From contig JAHHGX010000083.1 in NCBI GenBank assembly GCA_019359675.1, positions 1 through 64,000 on the forward strand: 64,000 nt of DNA, given 5' to 3'. Shown here piece by piece: positions 17,073-26,123 of the stretch. A program made the translations under genes and the position numbers. Under the pieces are notes generated by a model. It worked only from the letters and a program-made list of their open reading frames with translations, searched no databases and was not told the origin of the DNA. Within the stretch, counting starts at the first letter, position 1; every line of letters starts with the position of its first letter. This DNA is from Calothrix sp. FI2-JRJ7. GTDB lineage: Bacteria > Cyanobacteriota > Cyanobacteriia > Cyanobacteriales > Nostocaceae.

Positions 17073-18298
17073 GGCGACTTGCCAATGAGTGCATCAAGCA
17101 TAAAATCCTCTTTTATAATGACATCTTGCAACACCAATTGAATACTAAAAGATTTTCCTAAAGGAAATTTAAATCTTTTTAATTGGATGTAATTGTCATG
17201 GTTTCTAGAAACAACTTCTTGAACAACAGCACCTGAAGGCAACAATAAGGAAAGTTTTATACTTGCAGGTAAGTAATATTCCCCACTTGTAGGATATAAT
17301 TGCACGCGAATGTTTACTTTGTCATCTATCTCAGGTGATAACCCAATTAATAGTACAACAGCCTTATTACCTAATTGCATTCCTAAATCGATTAATTTGG
17401 CGCCTTGAATACGATGAGTTAAAGCAGCATCCTGTCTAAATTGAGCAGCTAAAGTTCTTTGCTGTAGATTTAACAAAGTATCGATATGCTGCCAACCACT
17501 TTCAAAAATGTCTTCTAACCATAGAGTTAAATTAGTAAATTTTGGCTGAATAGTATTACTGACTTTACTGACTTTAGATTTGTATAATTCTTGCCTCAGT
17601 GTGTTGGATGCAATCAAAGCACTCCACTCGTCAAAATTTCCATATAAACGGGGAGAGTGGATATTTGACTGACTTAATATATTTACTAATTCTGTTGCTT
17701 GTGCATTTGAGGTTGTTAATAAAGGTTTGAAGTGAAATTGTTGTTGACAGTACTCACGTGCAACCCACATCACATTTAAGTCTTCGATAAGAGACTCTCT
17801 TTCTAGACAGTATGTTCTAGTCATTTGGTTGAATGTTGCATACTTGGTAAGTTGCTCGTGGGTTGTATATCCCCATACTCGTAACCATGATTGTTCTAGA
17901 TTTAACTGTACATGTAAATAATATTCTCCAGCCCAATCGGGAATATTAACCCATTCTGCTGGAACTTCAAATTCCAATGGATTGCTTTTATCGCTAGGCA
18001 TCAATAGTAATTTTGTATTGTCTACAGTAATCGCACATCCATTAACTACTTCCCAATACGTTGCTAAATCATCCAAACTAGGAATTTTGACGACGTTACT
18101 AAATTCTGGGTCATCCTTTAACCAATTTGAAAACGTATTTAGAGATAGATAATTTAAAAATGCTCGCCATCGTGCAGCATCAGTAGAATAATGCTGTGAA
18201 TAAATTTGTTTCCAGGCATCTTCTTGTGCTTGGGTTGATAACTCTAACCACAATTGGTTAGGGTAAATGGTTTGTAACTCACTCAAGTTATAGCTCAT
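17069..18298 (-). CDS. DUF1822 family protein (leftward CHAT module)
   Basis: This 409-residue soluble protein has the C-terminal DUF1822 region: IDLGMQLGNKAVVLLIGLSP, YYLPASIKLSLL and SRNHDNYIQLKRFKFP. The same landmarks, including DNYIQ, appear in the second DUF1822 protein at 22037-23206. The family is cyanobacterial and typically sits between a sigma-like gene and a CHAT gene; no activity is known. Here it overlaps the CHAT start by 4 nt and begins 1 nt after the sigma-like stop codon, so the three are almost certainly translated from one mRNA. It could be an adaptor or substrate for the CHAT protease. Confidence 0.78.
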   Translation of the reverse strand: MSYNLSELQTIYPNQLWLELSTQAQEDAWKQIYSQHYSTDAARWRAFLNYLSLNTFSNWLKDDPEFSNVVKIPSLDDLATYWEVVNGCAITVDNTKLLLMPSDKSNPLEFEVPAEWVNIPDWAGEYYLHVQLNLEQSWLRVWGYTTHEQLTKYATFNQMTRTYCLERESLIEDLNVMWVAREYCQQQFHFKPLLTTSNAQATELVNILSQSNIHSPRLYGNFDEWSALIASNTLRQELYKSKVSKVSNTIQPKFTNLTLWLEDIFESGWQHIDTLLNLQQRTLAAQFRQDAALTHRIQGAKLIDLGMQLGNKAVVLLIGLSPEIDDKVNIRVQLYPTSGEYYLPASIKLSLLLPSGAVVQEVVSRNHDNYIQLKRFKFPLGKSFSIQLVLQDVIIKEDFMLDALIGKSP

Positions 18299-18299
18299 A

Positions 18300-19751
18300 T
18301 TATTTTGCTGTATGGTTGCACGTAGTACGATAAGTATTTTTATTTATTAGCCAGTTATCAATAAAAATAGCTAGTTTGTTTTTGGCGCTATCTAAAGCAT
18401 TGGTGCCCAGTTGTATACTTGTCTCTAGCTCTTCTTGGAAATCATTTAATAATTTTTGCTTGATTTTATTATCATTTTCAATATTATTGAAAGGTATATT
18501 ATCAACAATCTTGATTCGAGCAACTCTATCTAGAGTCTTGAAAAACTCTTGCTGAGTATATACCTGTAGACAATCGTTCATAGCGTCTTTAATCGCTTCT
18601 ATATTTTTGTCATCATATACCTTAACCTCTCTTAAGTACTTCTGCCGCTGGGAAATTAGGCTATCTAATAAAGTTTTTGTATATTTTCCTAAATGGCGGG
18701 CAATTTGATACTGTTTTTGTATTTCTGTATATTTATTAGTAATGGCGCCTGCGATTTCAGTTTGAGTCAAACCTAAACCATGCCAAAGCTTAAGCATTAG
18801 TTGCCCTTGTTCAGGTAACGCCAAAAATAATTCTTTAATCAAAGATTGTATTTCTTGCCATTCTTCACATTGAATTAAATTTTCTAAAAGACTTGAATTA
18901 CAATCAGTAATATTGATTTGCTCATCAAGAGGCGAAAACTGTTTGGTGCGATAATTGCGTGCAGCTTGAATACAAGTTAAAAGAATATTTTGAACTTGTG
19001 CAACAGATTGGCTTGTTAAATTAAACTCTTTGCAGCGCTGATTATAACAAGATGTAATTTGCTCAATTTGCAAACTTTCTTCTGAACCAAGCGCGCGATT
19101 AGCTGGCTTATACAGATAAATTTCATCAAAACATTGCCAAGCTAAATAATAAGAATTGATATTGCTGGGATTAATGCCTCTTGCCAATAAAGCTTCTTTA
19201 AGCTCCTTACCAGTTAAATCTTTAAGCAAACCGTAATCAGTAAACTTATCTCTTTTTGCCTCAATATCTTGAGTATAGATTAAGTTACCAGTAAAACGTA
19301 AAATAGCTGTTTTCGCGTAAGCATTCAAATTCGCTTGAGGATGCTCAACATCAAAAGTTTTAAAGAACTTTTCTGGTGGGTTAACAGCCAAATTAGCTAT
19401 TTGAAACAACTCCGAGAGTGGATACTTGTGCCGAATAAAACTAAACCTTTGGAAACTCTTATGTGCCGCCCACAAACAAGCTTCTTGCAAATAAGATGAT
19501 AAATGTCCCCTGGCTTTAACAAAACAATCCGGAGACAAAGATACCTGCTGCACAGCTTGATTTACCTTAATAATTTTAAGAAAATAGTGTGCCCAGTATT
19601 CTGACTTAAGCTCCGATTCACTTTGTATCAATTTTTTCATATGGCGTTCCAACTGTAAATCAGTCTGCCATACTAGATTTAGGCGTTTATTAACCCCCTC
19701 GAACATCAAAAACGTCGAGAACTTTTGTATAATGCCGTCACGTTTCTTCAC
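18300..19751 (-). CDS. sigma-70-like regulatory protein of a CHAT module
   Basis: About 483 residues from a GTG at 19751, preceded at ideal spacing by GGAGG; the ATG seven codons upstream would overlap that site. The middle contains a sigma region-2-like stretch (ANLNAYAKTAILRFTGNLI). About residue 325 (LPEQGQLMLKLWHGLGLTQTEIA) resembles a sigma region-4 helix-turn-helix. The rest is helical and cyanobacteria-specific. Such proteins are annotated as sigma-70-family and habitually precede DUF1822 and CHAT genes. Whether it binds core RNA polymerase cannot be told by eye. It heads the leftward operon, 182 bp after the trypsin-like protease gene. Confidence 0.65.
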   Translation of the reverse strand: MKKRDGIIQKFSTFLMFEGVNKRLNLVWQTDLQLERHMKKLIQSESELKSEYWAHYFLKIIKVNQAVQQVSLSPDCFVKARGHLSSYLQEACLWAAHKSFQRFSFIRHKYPLSELFQIANLAVNPPEKFFKTFDVEHPQANLNAYAKTAILRFTGNLIYTQDIEAKRDKFTDYGLLKDLTGKELKEALLARGINPSNINSYYLAWQCFDEIYLYKPANRALGSEESLQIEQITSCYNQRCKEFNLTSQSVAQVQNILLTCIQAARNYRTKQFSPLDEQINITDCNSSLLENLIQCEEWQEIQSLIKELFLALPEQGQLMLKLWHGLGLTQTEIAGAITNKYTEIQKQYQIARHLGKYTKTLLDSLISQRQKYLREVKVYDDKNIEAIKDAMNDCLQVYTQQEFFKTLDRVARIKIVDNIPFNNIENDNKIKQKLLNDFQEELETSIQLGTNALDSAKNKLAIFIDNWLINKNTYRTTCNHTAK

Positions 19752-19881
19752 ATTTAAACCTCCATGCACCATTTAATATAATACTCATCTATGTATTAAA
19801 GACCAAATCGACCCTAACCTACTTATGGGCGCCATAATTAATAGAATATGCAACTTTCTCAAAATTTGTGTAAAAACTGGC

Positions 19882-19935
19882 AACGGATGTAACGGATGTA
19901 ACGGATTTAATTAGAAATTATTCGTTACATCCGTT
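19882..19935. repeat. AACGGATGTAAC inverted repeat at protease gene end
   Basis: AACGGATGTAAC occurs twice in overlapping 9-bp tandem (19882-19893, 19891-19902) and its complement GTTACATCCGTT at 19924-19935 overlaps the stop codon of the serine protease gene. It can form a terminator-like stem. A related element lies at about 40424-40460. Confidence 0.65.
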
Positions 19936-21013
19936 ATAATCCGCTGCTAATAATCTGTTGACAACTTTGAGCAAACTTTTCGGCTTCAGAATGCTGAGGG
20001 AACAAGTGTTTTACTAGCTTAAAGTTTTGTAAAGCTTGGGTATACTTTCCTTGGCTGTAAAGCTGTAAACCTTCGCGGTACTTTTGGGAAACTATACCTT
20101 CATCGTTGGAAATACCTGCTTTGTCAAGGAATTCGTAAATTGTATTGGTAGTAAAAGCAAAGTTAAAATTATCTTTAGTAAGCAGCCCAAAAGTTAGTAT
20201 ACCAATAACTTCGCCTTGTTCGTTGACGACAGGCCCACCAGAATTACCAGGTAGAGCAGGCGCCGAGAGTTGAATTACAGGTGTACCATCTTTAAGTGCC
20301 TTCTTTGCGGCAACCTCACCACTGGTAAAAGTAGACTCGTAATAAGCACTATCATTAAATAATTCAGGTAAATCAATAGCTCCTGGATATCCAATAACCT
20401 TTACACTATCTCCAAGTCTGACCTTGTTTGCGGTAGCAAGTTTCAGTACAGGAGCATTCGTAATATTTACCTTGATTATCGAAACGTCTTTACCTTCATC
20501 GAAACGTTTACCTGACGTAATTACTTTATAAGGAAGCTTATCCCCGTTTGGTAAATACACTTGAGTTACTGGTTTAATTTCAACCCACTTCAAATCTTTT
20601 GTATCAACTGAGGGTTTCCCTTCTGCTTCTAATTTCTGATTTGCTTGGTACTCTAAATACTCTTGACATCCCTTTATACTCAAATCGGTTACATGAGCAT
20701 TGGTTACGATGTAACCATTTGAATTGACGAAAAAGCCTGAACCAGTGCTGATTATTTCACTAAAGTCATAAATTTTACCTGTTTTAACTGAGTAAGCTTT
20801 AGCTTTACATCCTAAAACAACCCGAACTACGGATGGTTTTACACCTTCTGCTATCAAATTTGCTGGTGTAAGCTTTCGGATTATTGTATCCTTATTAACT
20901 TGAACTGATTCTGGCTTACGTGCGGCGCCTATCGTTTCTGAATGTGCGGCACCATCATGAAGTGATAGAAAGAGCAATGTAGAGAATAGTAAAGTTTGCA
21001 GTTTAATTTTCAT
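19934..21013 (-). CDS. secreted trypsin-like serine protease with C-terminal TPR
   Basis: This 359-residue protein starts with a signal peptide (MKIKLQTLLFSTLLFLSLHDGAAHS). A chymotrypsin-fold protease domain of the S1C/S1 type follows, with His107 in TNAHV, Asp176 in EGKDVSII and Ser258 in PGNSGGPV. No PDZ domain is present. Instead the tail (KYREGLQLYSQGKYTQALQNFKL) forms a TPR-like helical pair. It should act in the periplasm or outside. It lies between the two CHAT modules, upstream of the leftward sigma-like gene in the same direction and divergent from the rightward sigma-like gene. That position suggests it belongs to the same system, perhaps processing the receptors' outer domains. 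Confidence 0.8.
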   Translation of the reverse strand: MKIKLQTLLFSTLLFLSLHDGAAHSETIGAARKPESVQVNKDTIIRKLTPANLIAEGVKPSVVRVVLGCKAKAYSVKTGKIYDFSEIISTGSGFFVNSNGYIVTNAHVTDLSIKGCQEYLEYQANQKLEAEGKPSVDTKDLKWVEIKPVTQVYLPNGDKLPYKVITSGKRFDEGKDVSIIKVNITNAPVLKLATANKVRLGDSVKVIGYPGAIDLPELFNDSAYYESTFTSGEVAAKKALKDGTPVIQLSAPALPGNSGGPVVNEQGEVIGILTFGLLTKDNFNFAFTTNTIYEFLDKAGISNDEGIVSQKYREGLQLYSQGKYTQALQNFKLVKHLFPQHSEAEKFAQSCQQIISSGL

Positions 21014-21249
21014 TGATATACCCTCGATTAAGCTTTTTTATTGCGTCCATTAATATCTAATTCCGAACTATCTCAGTGTTTTTATGCAGTCACTCAGTAA
21101 TTTATCGTAATTCGGAATAAATTGTAAAGTTTTGTAAAGAATTTCAATTTTGCATAAAACCCCCTAACTTGTGCAGAGAAGTAATGGTAGGTAAAGCCTT
21201 TGGGTGGCGCCTGCGTATATTAAGTACAAACACTGATATATAGCCATAG
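21014..21249. promoter_or_regulatory. divergent promoter region between the two CHAT modules
   Basis: 236 bp between the leftward protease gene and the rightward sigma-like gene. It must contain both promoters. AT-rich, one GGCGCC at about 21206; I could not assign convincing -35/-10 boxes. Confidence 0.45.
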
Positions 21250-21999
21250 ATGATGACTATGATGACCTTTAATGAAACCCAGACTCCATCCAACGAGACT
21301 CCTTCTCAGTTACAACAGTTAGCGATACAAGCTCAAAACACTCTCGCAGGAAGTCCACAAAGACATCGTGCATTAACTCTGTTAATTCAAGAACTGTGGA
21401 GACAACCAACGTTTGGAATTTTGAGAAAAAGCCTTAGAACAAAATATGGCAATTTATCGAATGGTCTTTTTGATGACTTATTCAATGATGCGCTTCAAGA
21501 AACGTTTATTGCAATTAGCCAATATATTGACAGATATGACCCCAAGCACCCATTGCTGCCATTGATTTGTACAATTATTCGCAATAAATATAGCAATCTT
21601 TACAAAAAGCATTGCAAATACGGTCTTACACGTATTCCTAAGCTCACAGGGAATCATAATTCAAAACAAGGTCAGGTGATATCTTTGGATGGATTAGATG
21701 AGTTTGTACAAGATAATATCATGAGCAAACACTTCTCAAATTCTTCCGGTAAGTCAATATCTAACTGTGATGTATTAAGAGAACTATTAATTGATGACCC
21801 AGACAATAAATTCAAAGTATCCGTTAGAGATAAGCCTGATATCACTTTTCAGTATATAGCCATATACTTATACGTGAAAGGAAGGAACATGCAACAGCTA
21901 GCTTCGGAGCTAAACATTTCTTACCAAACTCTAAATAGCTTTTTTAAAAGAAATTTAGAAAAACTAGAGCCATATTTTCGAGAAAAACTACAGCATTAA
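21250..21999 (+). CDS. short sigma-70-like protein of the second CHAT module
   Basis: This 249-residue protein has a sigma region-2-like segment (NDALQETFIAISQYIDRYDP, about residues 80-100) and a region-4-like helix-turn-helix near the end (GRNMQQLASELNISYQTLNSFFKRNLEKL). It is half the size of the sigma-like protein at 18300-19751 and looks more ECF-like. Several in-frame ATGs open the gene (MMTMMTF), so the exact start is uncertain. A DUF1822 gene follows 37 bp downstream, repeating the sigma-like/DUF1822 order of the leftward module. It probably controls, or is controlled by, the adjacent CHAT receptor. Confidence 0.65.
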   Translation: MMTMMTFNETQTPSNETPSQLQQLAIQAQNTLAGSPQRHRALTLLIQELWRQPTFGILRKSLRTKYGNLSNGLFDDLFNDALQETFIAISQYIDRYDPKHPLLPLICTIIRNKYSNLYKKHCKYGLTRIPKLTGNHNSKQGQVISLDGLDEFVQDNIMSKHFSNSSGKSISNCDVLRELLIDDPDNKFKVSVRDKPDITFQYIAIYLYVKGRNMQQLASELNISYQTLNSFFKRNLEKLEPYFREKLQH

Positions 22000-22036
22000 A
22001 TTATACATATTAGGTAAAAACTATTAAGGAGTAATA

Positions 22037-23206
22037 ATGAATACTACAAATACTGCTGACGCTTTAACTTTTACAGTACCGCTTTCTTTTGAAGCGCATT
22101 CCCTAGCTCAAATATATAGTAAACAGCAAAATCGTGCTGATAGAGCGAAGCAAGTGTACTTAAATACTTTAGCGATATACGCAGTTGAGCATTATTTTAA
22201 ATGTATGGGTTTTGCAACTAACTGGGAAGGTAGCGATAGTCGCAAACCAATAGTACAGAAGTTTTTAGATATTGCCGATTTAAATATTAGAGGTATGGGC
22301 AAATTTGAATGCCGTCCAATATTACCAGGCGCCGACACATTAGAAGTACCATGTGAAGCATGGGATGAGCGCGTTGGTTATGTTGCAGTACAATTGACTC
22401 AATCTTTGAAACAAGCAACACTAATAGGTTTTACACCGCAAATAGCAGACAACGAAGGAAGTATACCATTAAATCAACTGCGCGCGTTTGATGAATTTCC
22501 AGAATACTTAAATCAACTAAAAACTAAAAGCAACACACTCACATCATCCGCATCATCACAAATTGTAAATTTAGAAGAATGGCTAAATAATATTATTGAA
22601 ACTAGCTGGCAAACAGTAGAAGAATTTTTTAGTACTCAAACATATAACATGGCTTTTAGACATCGTGGTATTATCTCAGAACAGATAAACCCTAACGATA
22701 CTACCAGCCTCAAACAATTTATTAGCACTTTATACACAAATCAGCGCTTCGGCAACTCAACACAAAAAACTTACCCTGCTGACTTAGAACCATTATCAGC
22801 ATTAACTCAACTTATCGAGTCAACTCAAGACGACGAAACTCGCTGGAAAGCAGTTGAACTTCTATGGAAAATAAACCCCAAACATCCATCTGCTGCAATT
22901 AGACAAATTACAGATTTAGGAATGCGCTTGGCAGGGTATTCAGTCGCCCTCATGGTAGCTATATTACCAAAACTTGACGGTAAAAGAGGCATTCTCTTAC
23001 GAGTTTACCCAATGGACAATCAAGCGTTTCTACCCCAAAACCTCAAATTAGCCGGTTTCGATGAAAACGGTAAAACACTACTCGAAGTTCAAGCACGCAG
23101 CCAAGACAATTATATTCAATTCAGATTCAACGCTGACCCAAAAGACAAATTTAGTGTTCAAGTATCCCTAGGTGAAGCCAGCATCACAGAACATTTCAGT
23201 GCCTAA
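22037..23206 (+). CDS. DUF1822 family protein (second CHAT module)
   Basis: This 389-residue soluble protein shares with the first DUF1822 protein an N-terminal AIYAVEHYFKCMGFATNWE-type helix, a central aromatic/acidic linker, and the C-terminal TDLGMRLAGYSVALMVAILP, YPMDNQAFLPQNLKL and ARSQDNYIQFRF motifs. A strong AAGGAGTAATA ribosome site precedes the ATG. It lies 37 bp after a sigma-like gene and is convergent with the CHAT receptor gene at 23356-25995, so this module is split over two transcripts. No activity is known for the family. Confidence 0.78.
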   Translation: MNTTNTADALTFTVPLSFEAHSLAQIYSKQQNRADRAKQVYLNTLAIYAVEHYFKCMGFATNWEGSDSRKPIVQKFLDIADLNIRGMGKFECRPILPGADTLEVPCEAWDERVGYVAVQLTQSLKQATLIGFTPQIADNEGSIPLNQLRAFDEFPEYLNQLKTKSNTLTSSASSQIVNLEEWLNNIIETSWQTVEEFFSTQTYNMAFRHRGIISEQINPNDTTSLKQFISTLYTNQRFGNSTQKTYPADLEPLSALTQLIESTQDDETRWKAVELLWKINPKHPSAAIRQITDLGMRLAGYSVALMVAILPKLDGKRGILLRVYPMDNQAFLPQNLKLAGFDENGKTLLEVQARSQDNYIQFRFNADPKDKFSVQVSLGEASITEHFSA

Positions 23207-23234
23207 CTTCTTGTAGGTTACACTTTCTTGTGGA

Positions 23235-23252
23235 GCGGGCAAGGATGCCCGC
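23235..23252. repeat. GGGCAAGGATGCCC-family palindrome
   Basis: GCGGGCA and TGCCCGC arms around AGGA, preceded by CTTGTGGA, just after the DUF1822 gene in a convergent gap. It could also serve as a terminator. Confidence 0.7.
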
Positions 23253-23355
23253 CCTTAAAAAATTATTTACGCACGACTGCGTTCTACTTAAAGTAATGCT
23301 GTTTGTAACTCAAGATTTTGGCGCCGTTTATGTTGGTTCCGTTCCTCCACCCAAC

Positions 23356-25995
23356 CTACAGTTTTTCTTCGATGAAGTTGCAGGAGGAGTTTTGGCATTG
23401 TACTTTTACTAGTACTCCTGCACGGTTGCCACTGCTAACTGGTTTTCTACTGCCTTTTTCTTGTTGAGTGTCAAATTGAACTTTTGCTACGGCGCCTTCT
23501 GCTGTAAAATTATCTAGGTTGTTGAGTATATTGTCTCTGAGTAGTTGACGAGTGGCTTTTTCTGTAATTGTGCTTAAACCTTGACTAATTACTTGTACTG
23601 CATCGTAGGAAGTAACTGTAACCCAGTTGATTTTTGCACCACCCCAAAGTTTATCAGATTCTTTCTCGAATTCAGATAAATTAGCAGGTGATTCACTTCT
23701 TTGCCAAGGTACTGCTGTTATTAAGTTAGTTTGTTCTGCTCTGGAGCCAAAATTTTGATTTAGTGTAGCTGGATTATATAATGTACTGGCGCCTAATAAT
23801 ATTAAGTTATTATCTGGGATGTTAGAAACTTCTTTAACTACTTCTAACCCTTTATTTAAAACATCTTCTGTACCAGAAGGAGCTAGTAATAGTACATTAG
23901 CATTATTTTTTATAGCTCCATTAATAATTTGTTTGGTGCTATCTGTTTTTAAGTCGTATATAGGTATATTTTGTTGATTAGCAATTTTGAGAAATTTGTC
24001 TTTTATTGATTCGCTATAAGATTCTCCTCTATCATATGCTATTACTGGTTTGATTGATTCTGATGGGATTTTTGTAAGTACATACTGATATAGATTTGTG
24101 ACTGCAATAGTATCACTTATAACTGTGCGAAGAACCGGATATGATAAATTACTCAATTCGGTAGATGTACTTGTTGGAGATATAACAAGAATATTGTTTA
24201 TGTATCCTAAATTTACAGCAGCTTTAGTAAGTTCACTTCTGTAATGCCCAATAACTGCGATAATATCTTGCTGGTTATTATCATTTACTATTTTAGTTGC
24301 GACTTGTGTTGTTGTTGAATGGTCGTTGCCGTCGTCTACTATTTCTACTTGTAGTTGTCTGTTATTAATGGTATTTGTACATGTTGGAGCTTGATTGCTT
24401 TGGATAGTTTGTACAATTTTGTCTACACTACCACAGTTAATTTTACTTTGAGCATGAGCAATACCACGTAAAATTTCTTCCGCAACGTTTGGGTTTTTAG
24501 TGATGGGGATACTAACTGCAATGTGCAGATTATCTTGTTTTGTGTTTGCTACAATAGCGTTATTTAGGTAAATTAAACTTTCGGGGTCGTTAGGAGTTTG
24601 CTTTAATGACTCTCTAAATGCATTAATAGCTGAGTTCCATTCTTGTTTTTGAAAACTATTTGTTCCTGTTACTTTGTTTGCGTTTCTTTTCAGTAATATT
24701 TTCTCTCCTCTACTAAAAAGGTTATCAAGACTTGGACTCGGAAGCTGTGGTACTGGGGTTTTACTTAGTACTGGAACAGGTGGTGTTGATGATGTAATTA
24801 TTTGTTTGATTATGATAGCTGTTAAGGCGCCTACTAATACTAAGCTTATAAGTGTTGCAACTTTGTGTGAATGCCAAAGTCTACTTACACCACGTTTAAT
24901 TTTAATATGGATAGGTTGGCGCCATTCGAGCGACCTTTCAGCAGGGTTTTGACAAATTACAGGTAGCCAAGATGCATAAGGGTATATATTCTCTATATCT
25001 TCTAATTTTTCCTGAGCTTGTCGTACAGAATAGTGAAAATTTTCTCCTAGCGAAAATAAACGCAAAAATTCTTGTAAAAATTCTTTGGCAACTTCATCTG
25101 GTACTGGTTCACGCATGACTATTACCTGCGGAATACCAAGCTCAGTAAGTTTGTTCGCTAACCCTAACCCATCACACGAGTTAAAAATTGCTAGTTTTAA
25201 ACCGTTATCTTTAGCTTTGATAAAAGCATTTTTTAAATCTTTTAATGCTGGACTATCTATATTATTAAGCTGAATGACTCCATCGTTGCCATTACTCGAA
25301 GTGCTGCTATGTCCAGCAAAGCATAAAATATCCCATGAACTAGTACGTAATTTTTCACATAGTTGTTTTCTACTCGGTTGTTTTAGCTGTTGTACCTTTG
25401 AACCAAGTAAATTTCTGAGTATTTTTCCATCTGTACCAACATCAATTCCGTCATCGTTACCTAAAACTGCTAAAATTTTAACTGGTGTTTGGAGTGGTTT
25501 CGATGCTGGATTATATTTGGCGCCTAACGATAGCCAAGCTCTTTTACGATTTTGAAACAATTTCCATAGATGCCAAGGAAGCTTTTTTAAGAGTTCATCG
25601 TCGGTTTGAAAAATAATCCTTGCTGACTCATCCTTGCCTACTTCTTCTTCGACATATACACGTAGCTGTCCTATGGATGGATGCTCAAACCATTTGATTA
25701 ATCTGTCTTCGAGTGCTTTACCTGCTACTCGACATTGGTCTGGAGTCGATACGTTGGTTGTTTGGTCTGGGTCTAGGTCAAAACCTCTCGCAGAACTAAT
25801 AACTCGTCGTACCGCATCTAAATTATTATAATTTCGCTGAAACTCATTATACAGCCGAGGAATATCCGGCGCCGCTGGCAAATTCCCGTTTTCTTCCTTA
25901 TAAACACCCCCACTCTCTTCTCTGATTCGCAGGGTAACAGGAAAACCTTCCTCAAAATTACCACTGGCGATGGTAAATGTAACTACCTTGCTCAT
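23356..25995 (-). CDS. CHAT protease fused to type-1 periplasmic binding domain
   Basis: This 879-residue transmembrane protein has an N-terminal domain shared with the frameshifted CHAT-CHASE2 protein (NLPAAPDIPRLYN). A CHAT caspase-like domain follows with His229 in FAGHS and Cys274 in FNSCDGLGLA, ending at YASWLPVICQNPAE. One membrane helix lies near residues 385-405 (VATLISLVLVGALTAIII), then a proline-rich and TPR-like linker. The last 400 residues form a Leu/Ile/Val-receptor-type periplasmic binding domain (IAVIGHYRSELTKAAVNLGYI, VTSYDAVQVISQGL). CHAT should be cytosolic and the binding domain outside. The inferred role is a receptor-protease that senses an external small molecule. All key residues appear intact. 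Confidence 0.82.
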   Translation of the reverse strand: MSKVVTFTIASGNFEEGFPVTLRIREESGGVYKEENGNLPAAPDIPRLYNEFQRNYNNLDAVRRVISSARGFDLDPDQTTNVSTPDQCRVAGKALEDRLIKWFEHPSIGQLRVYVEEEVGKDESARIIFQTDDELLKKLPWHLWKLFQNRKRAWLSLGAKYNPASKPLQTPVKILAVLGNDDGIDVGTDGKILRNLLGSKVQQLKQPSRKQLCEKLRTSSWDILCFAGHSSTSSNGNDGVIQLNNIDSPALKDLKNAFIKAKDNGLKLAIFNSCDGLGLANKLTELGIPQVIVMREPVPDEVAKEFLQEFLRLFSLGENFHYSVRQAQEKLEDIENIYPYASWLPVICQNPAERSLEWRQPIHIKIKRGVSRLWHSHKVATLISLVLVGALTAIIIKQIITSSTPPVPVLSKTPVPQLPSPSLDNLFSRGEKILLKRNANKVTGTNSFQKQEWNSAINAFRESLKQTPNDPESLIYLNNAIVANTKQDNLHIAVSIPITKNPNVAEEILRGIAHAQSKINCGSVDKIVQTIQSNQAPTCTNTINNRQLQVEIVDDGNDHSTTTQVATKIVNDNNQQDIIAVIGHYRSELTKAAVNLGYINNILVISPTSTSTELSNLSYPVLRTVISDTIAVTNLYQYVLTKIPSESIKPVIAYDRGESYSESIKDKFLKIANQQNIPIYDLKTDSTKQIINGAIKNNANVLLLAPSGTEDVLNKGLEVVKEVSNIPDNNLILLGASTLYNPATLNQNFGSRAEQTNLITAVPWQRSESPANLSEFEKESDKLWGGAKINWVTVTSYDAVQVISQGLSTITEKATRQLLRDNILNNLDNFTAEGAVAKVQFDTQQEKGSRKPVSSGNRAGVLVKVQCQNSSCNFIEEKL

Positions 25996-26053
25996 TTATA
26001 TTTAGTTAATTATTATACTGTATTTATTTTATTTGCACTAATATACCATTAAA

Positions 26054-26083
26054 TGTAGAGACGTTACATGTAACGTCTCTACA
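26054..26083. terminator. perfect 30-bp palindrome (GTAGAGACG family)
   Basis: TGTAGAGACGTTACA followed immediately by its reverse complement, with no loop. It lies between two leftward genes, downstream of the broken kinase. Terminator or repeat-family copy. Confidence 0.65.
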
Positions 26084-26123
26084 AATCACGTCTACGATTT
26101 GAAATTTTAATGTAATCTAGCGT

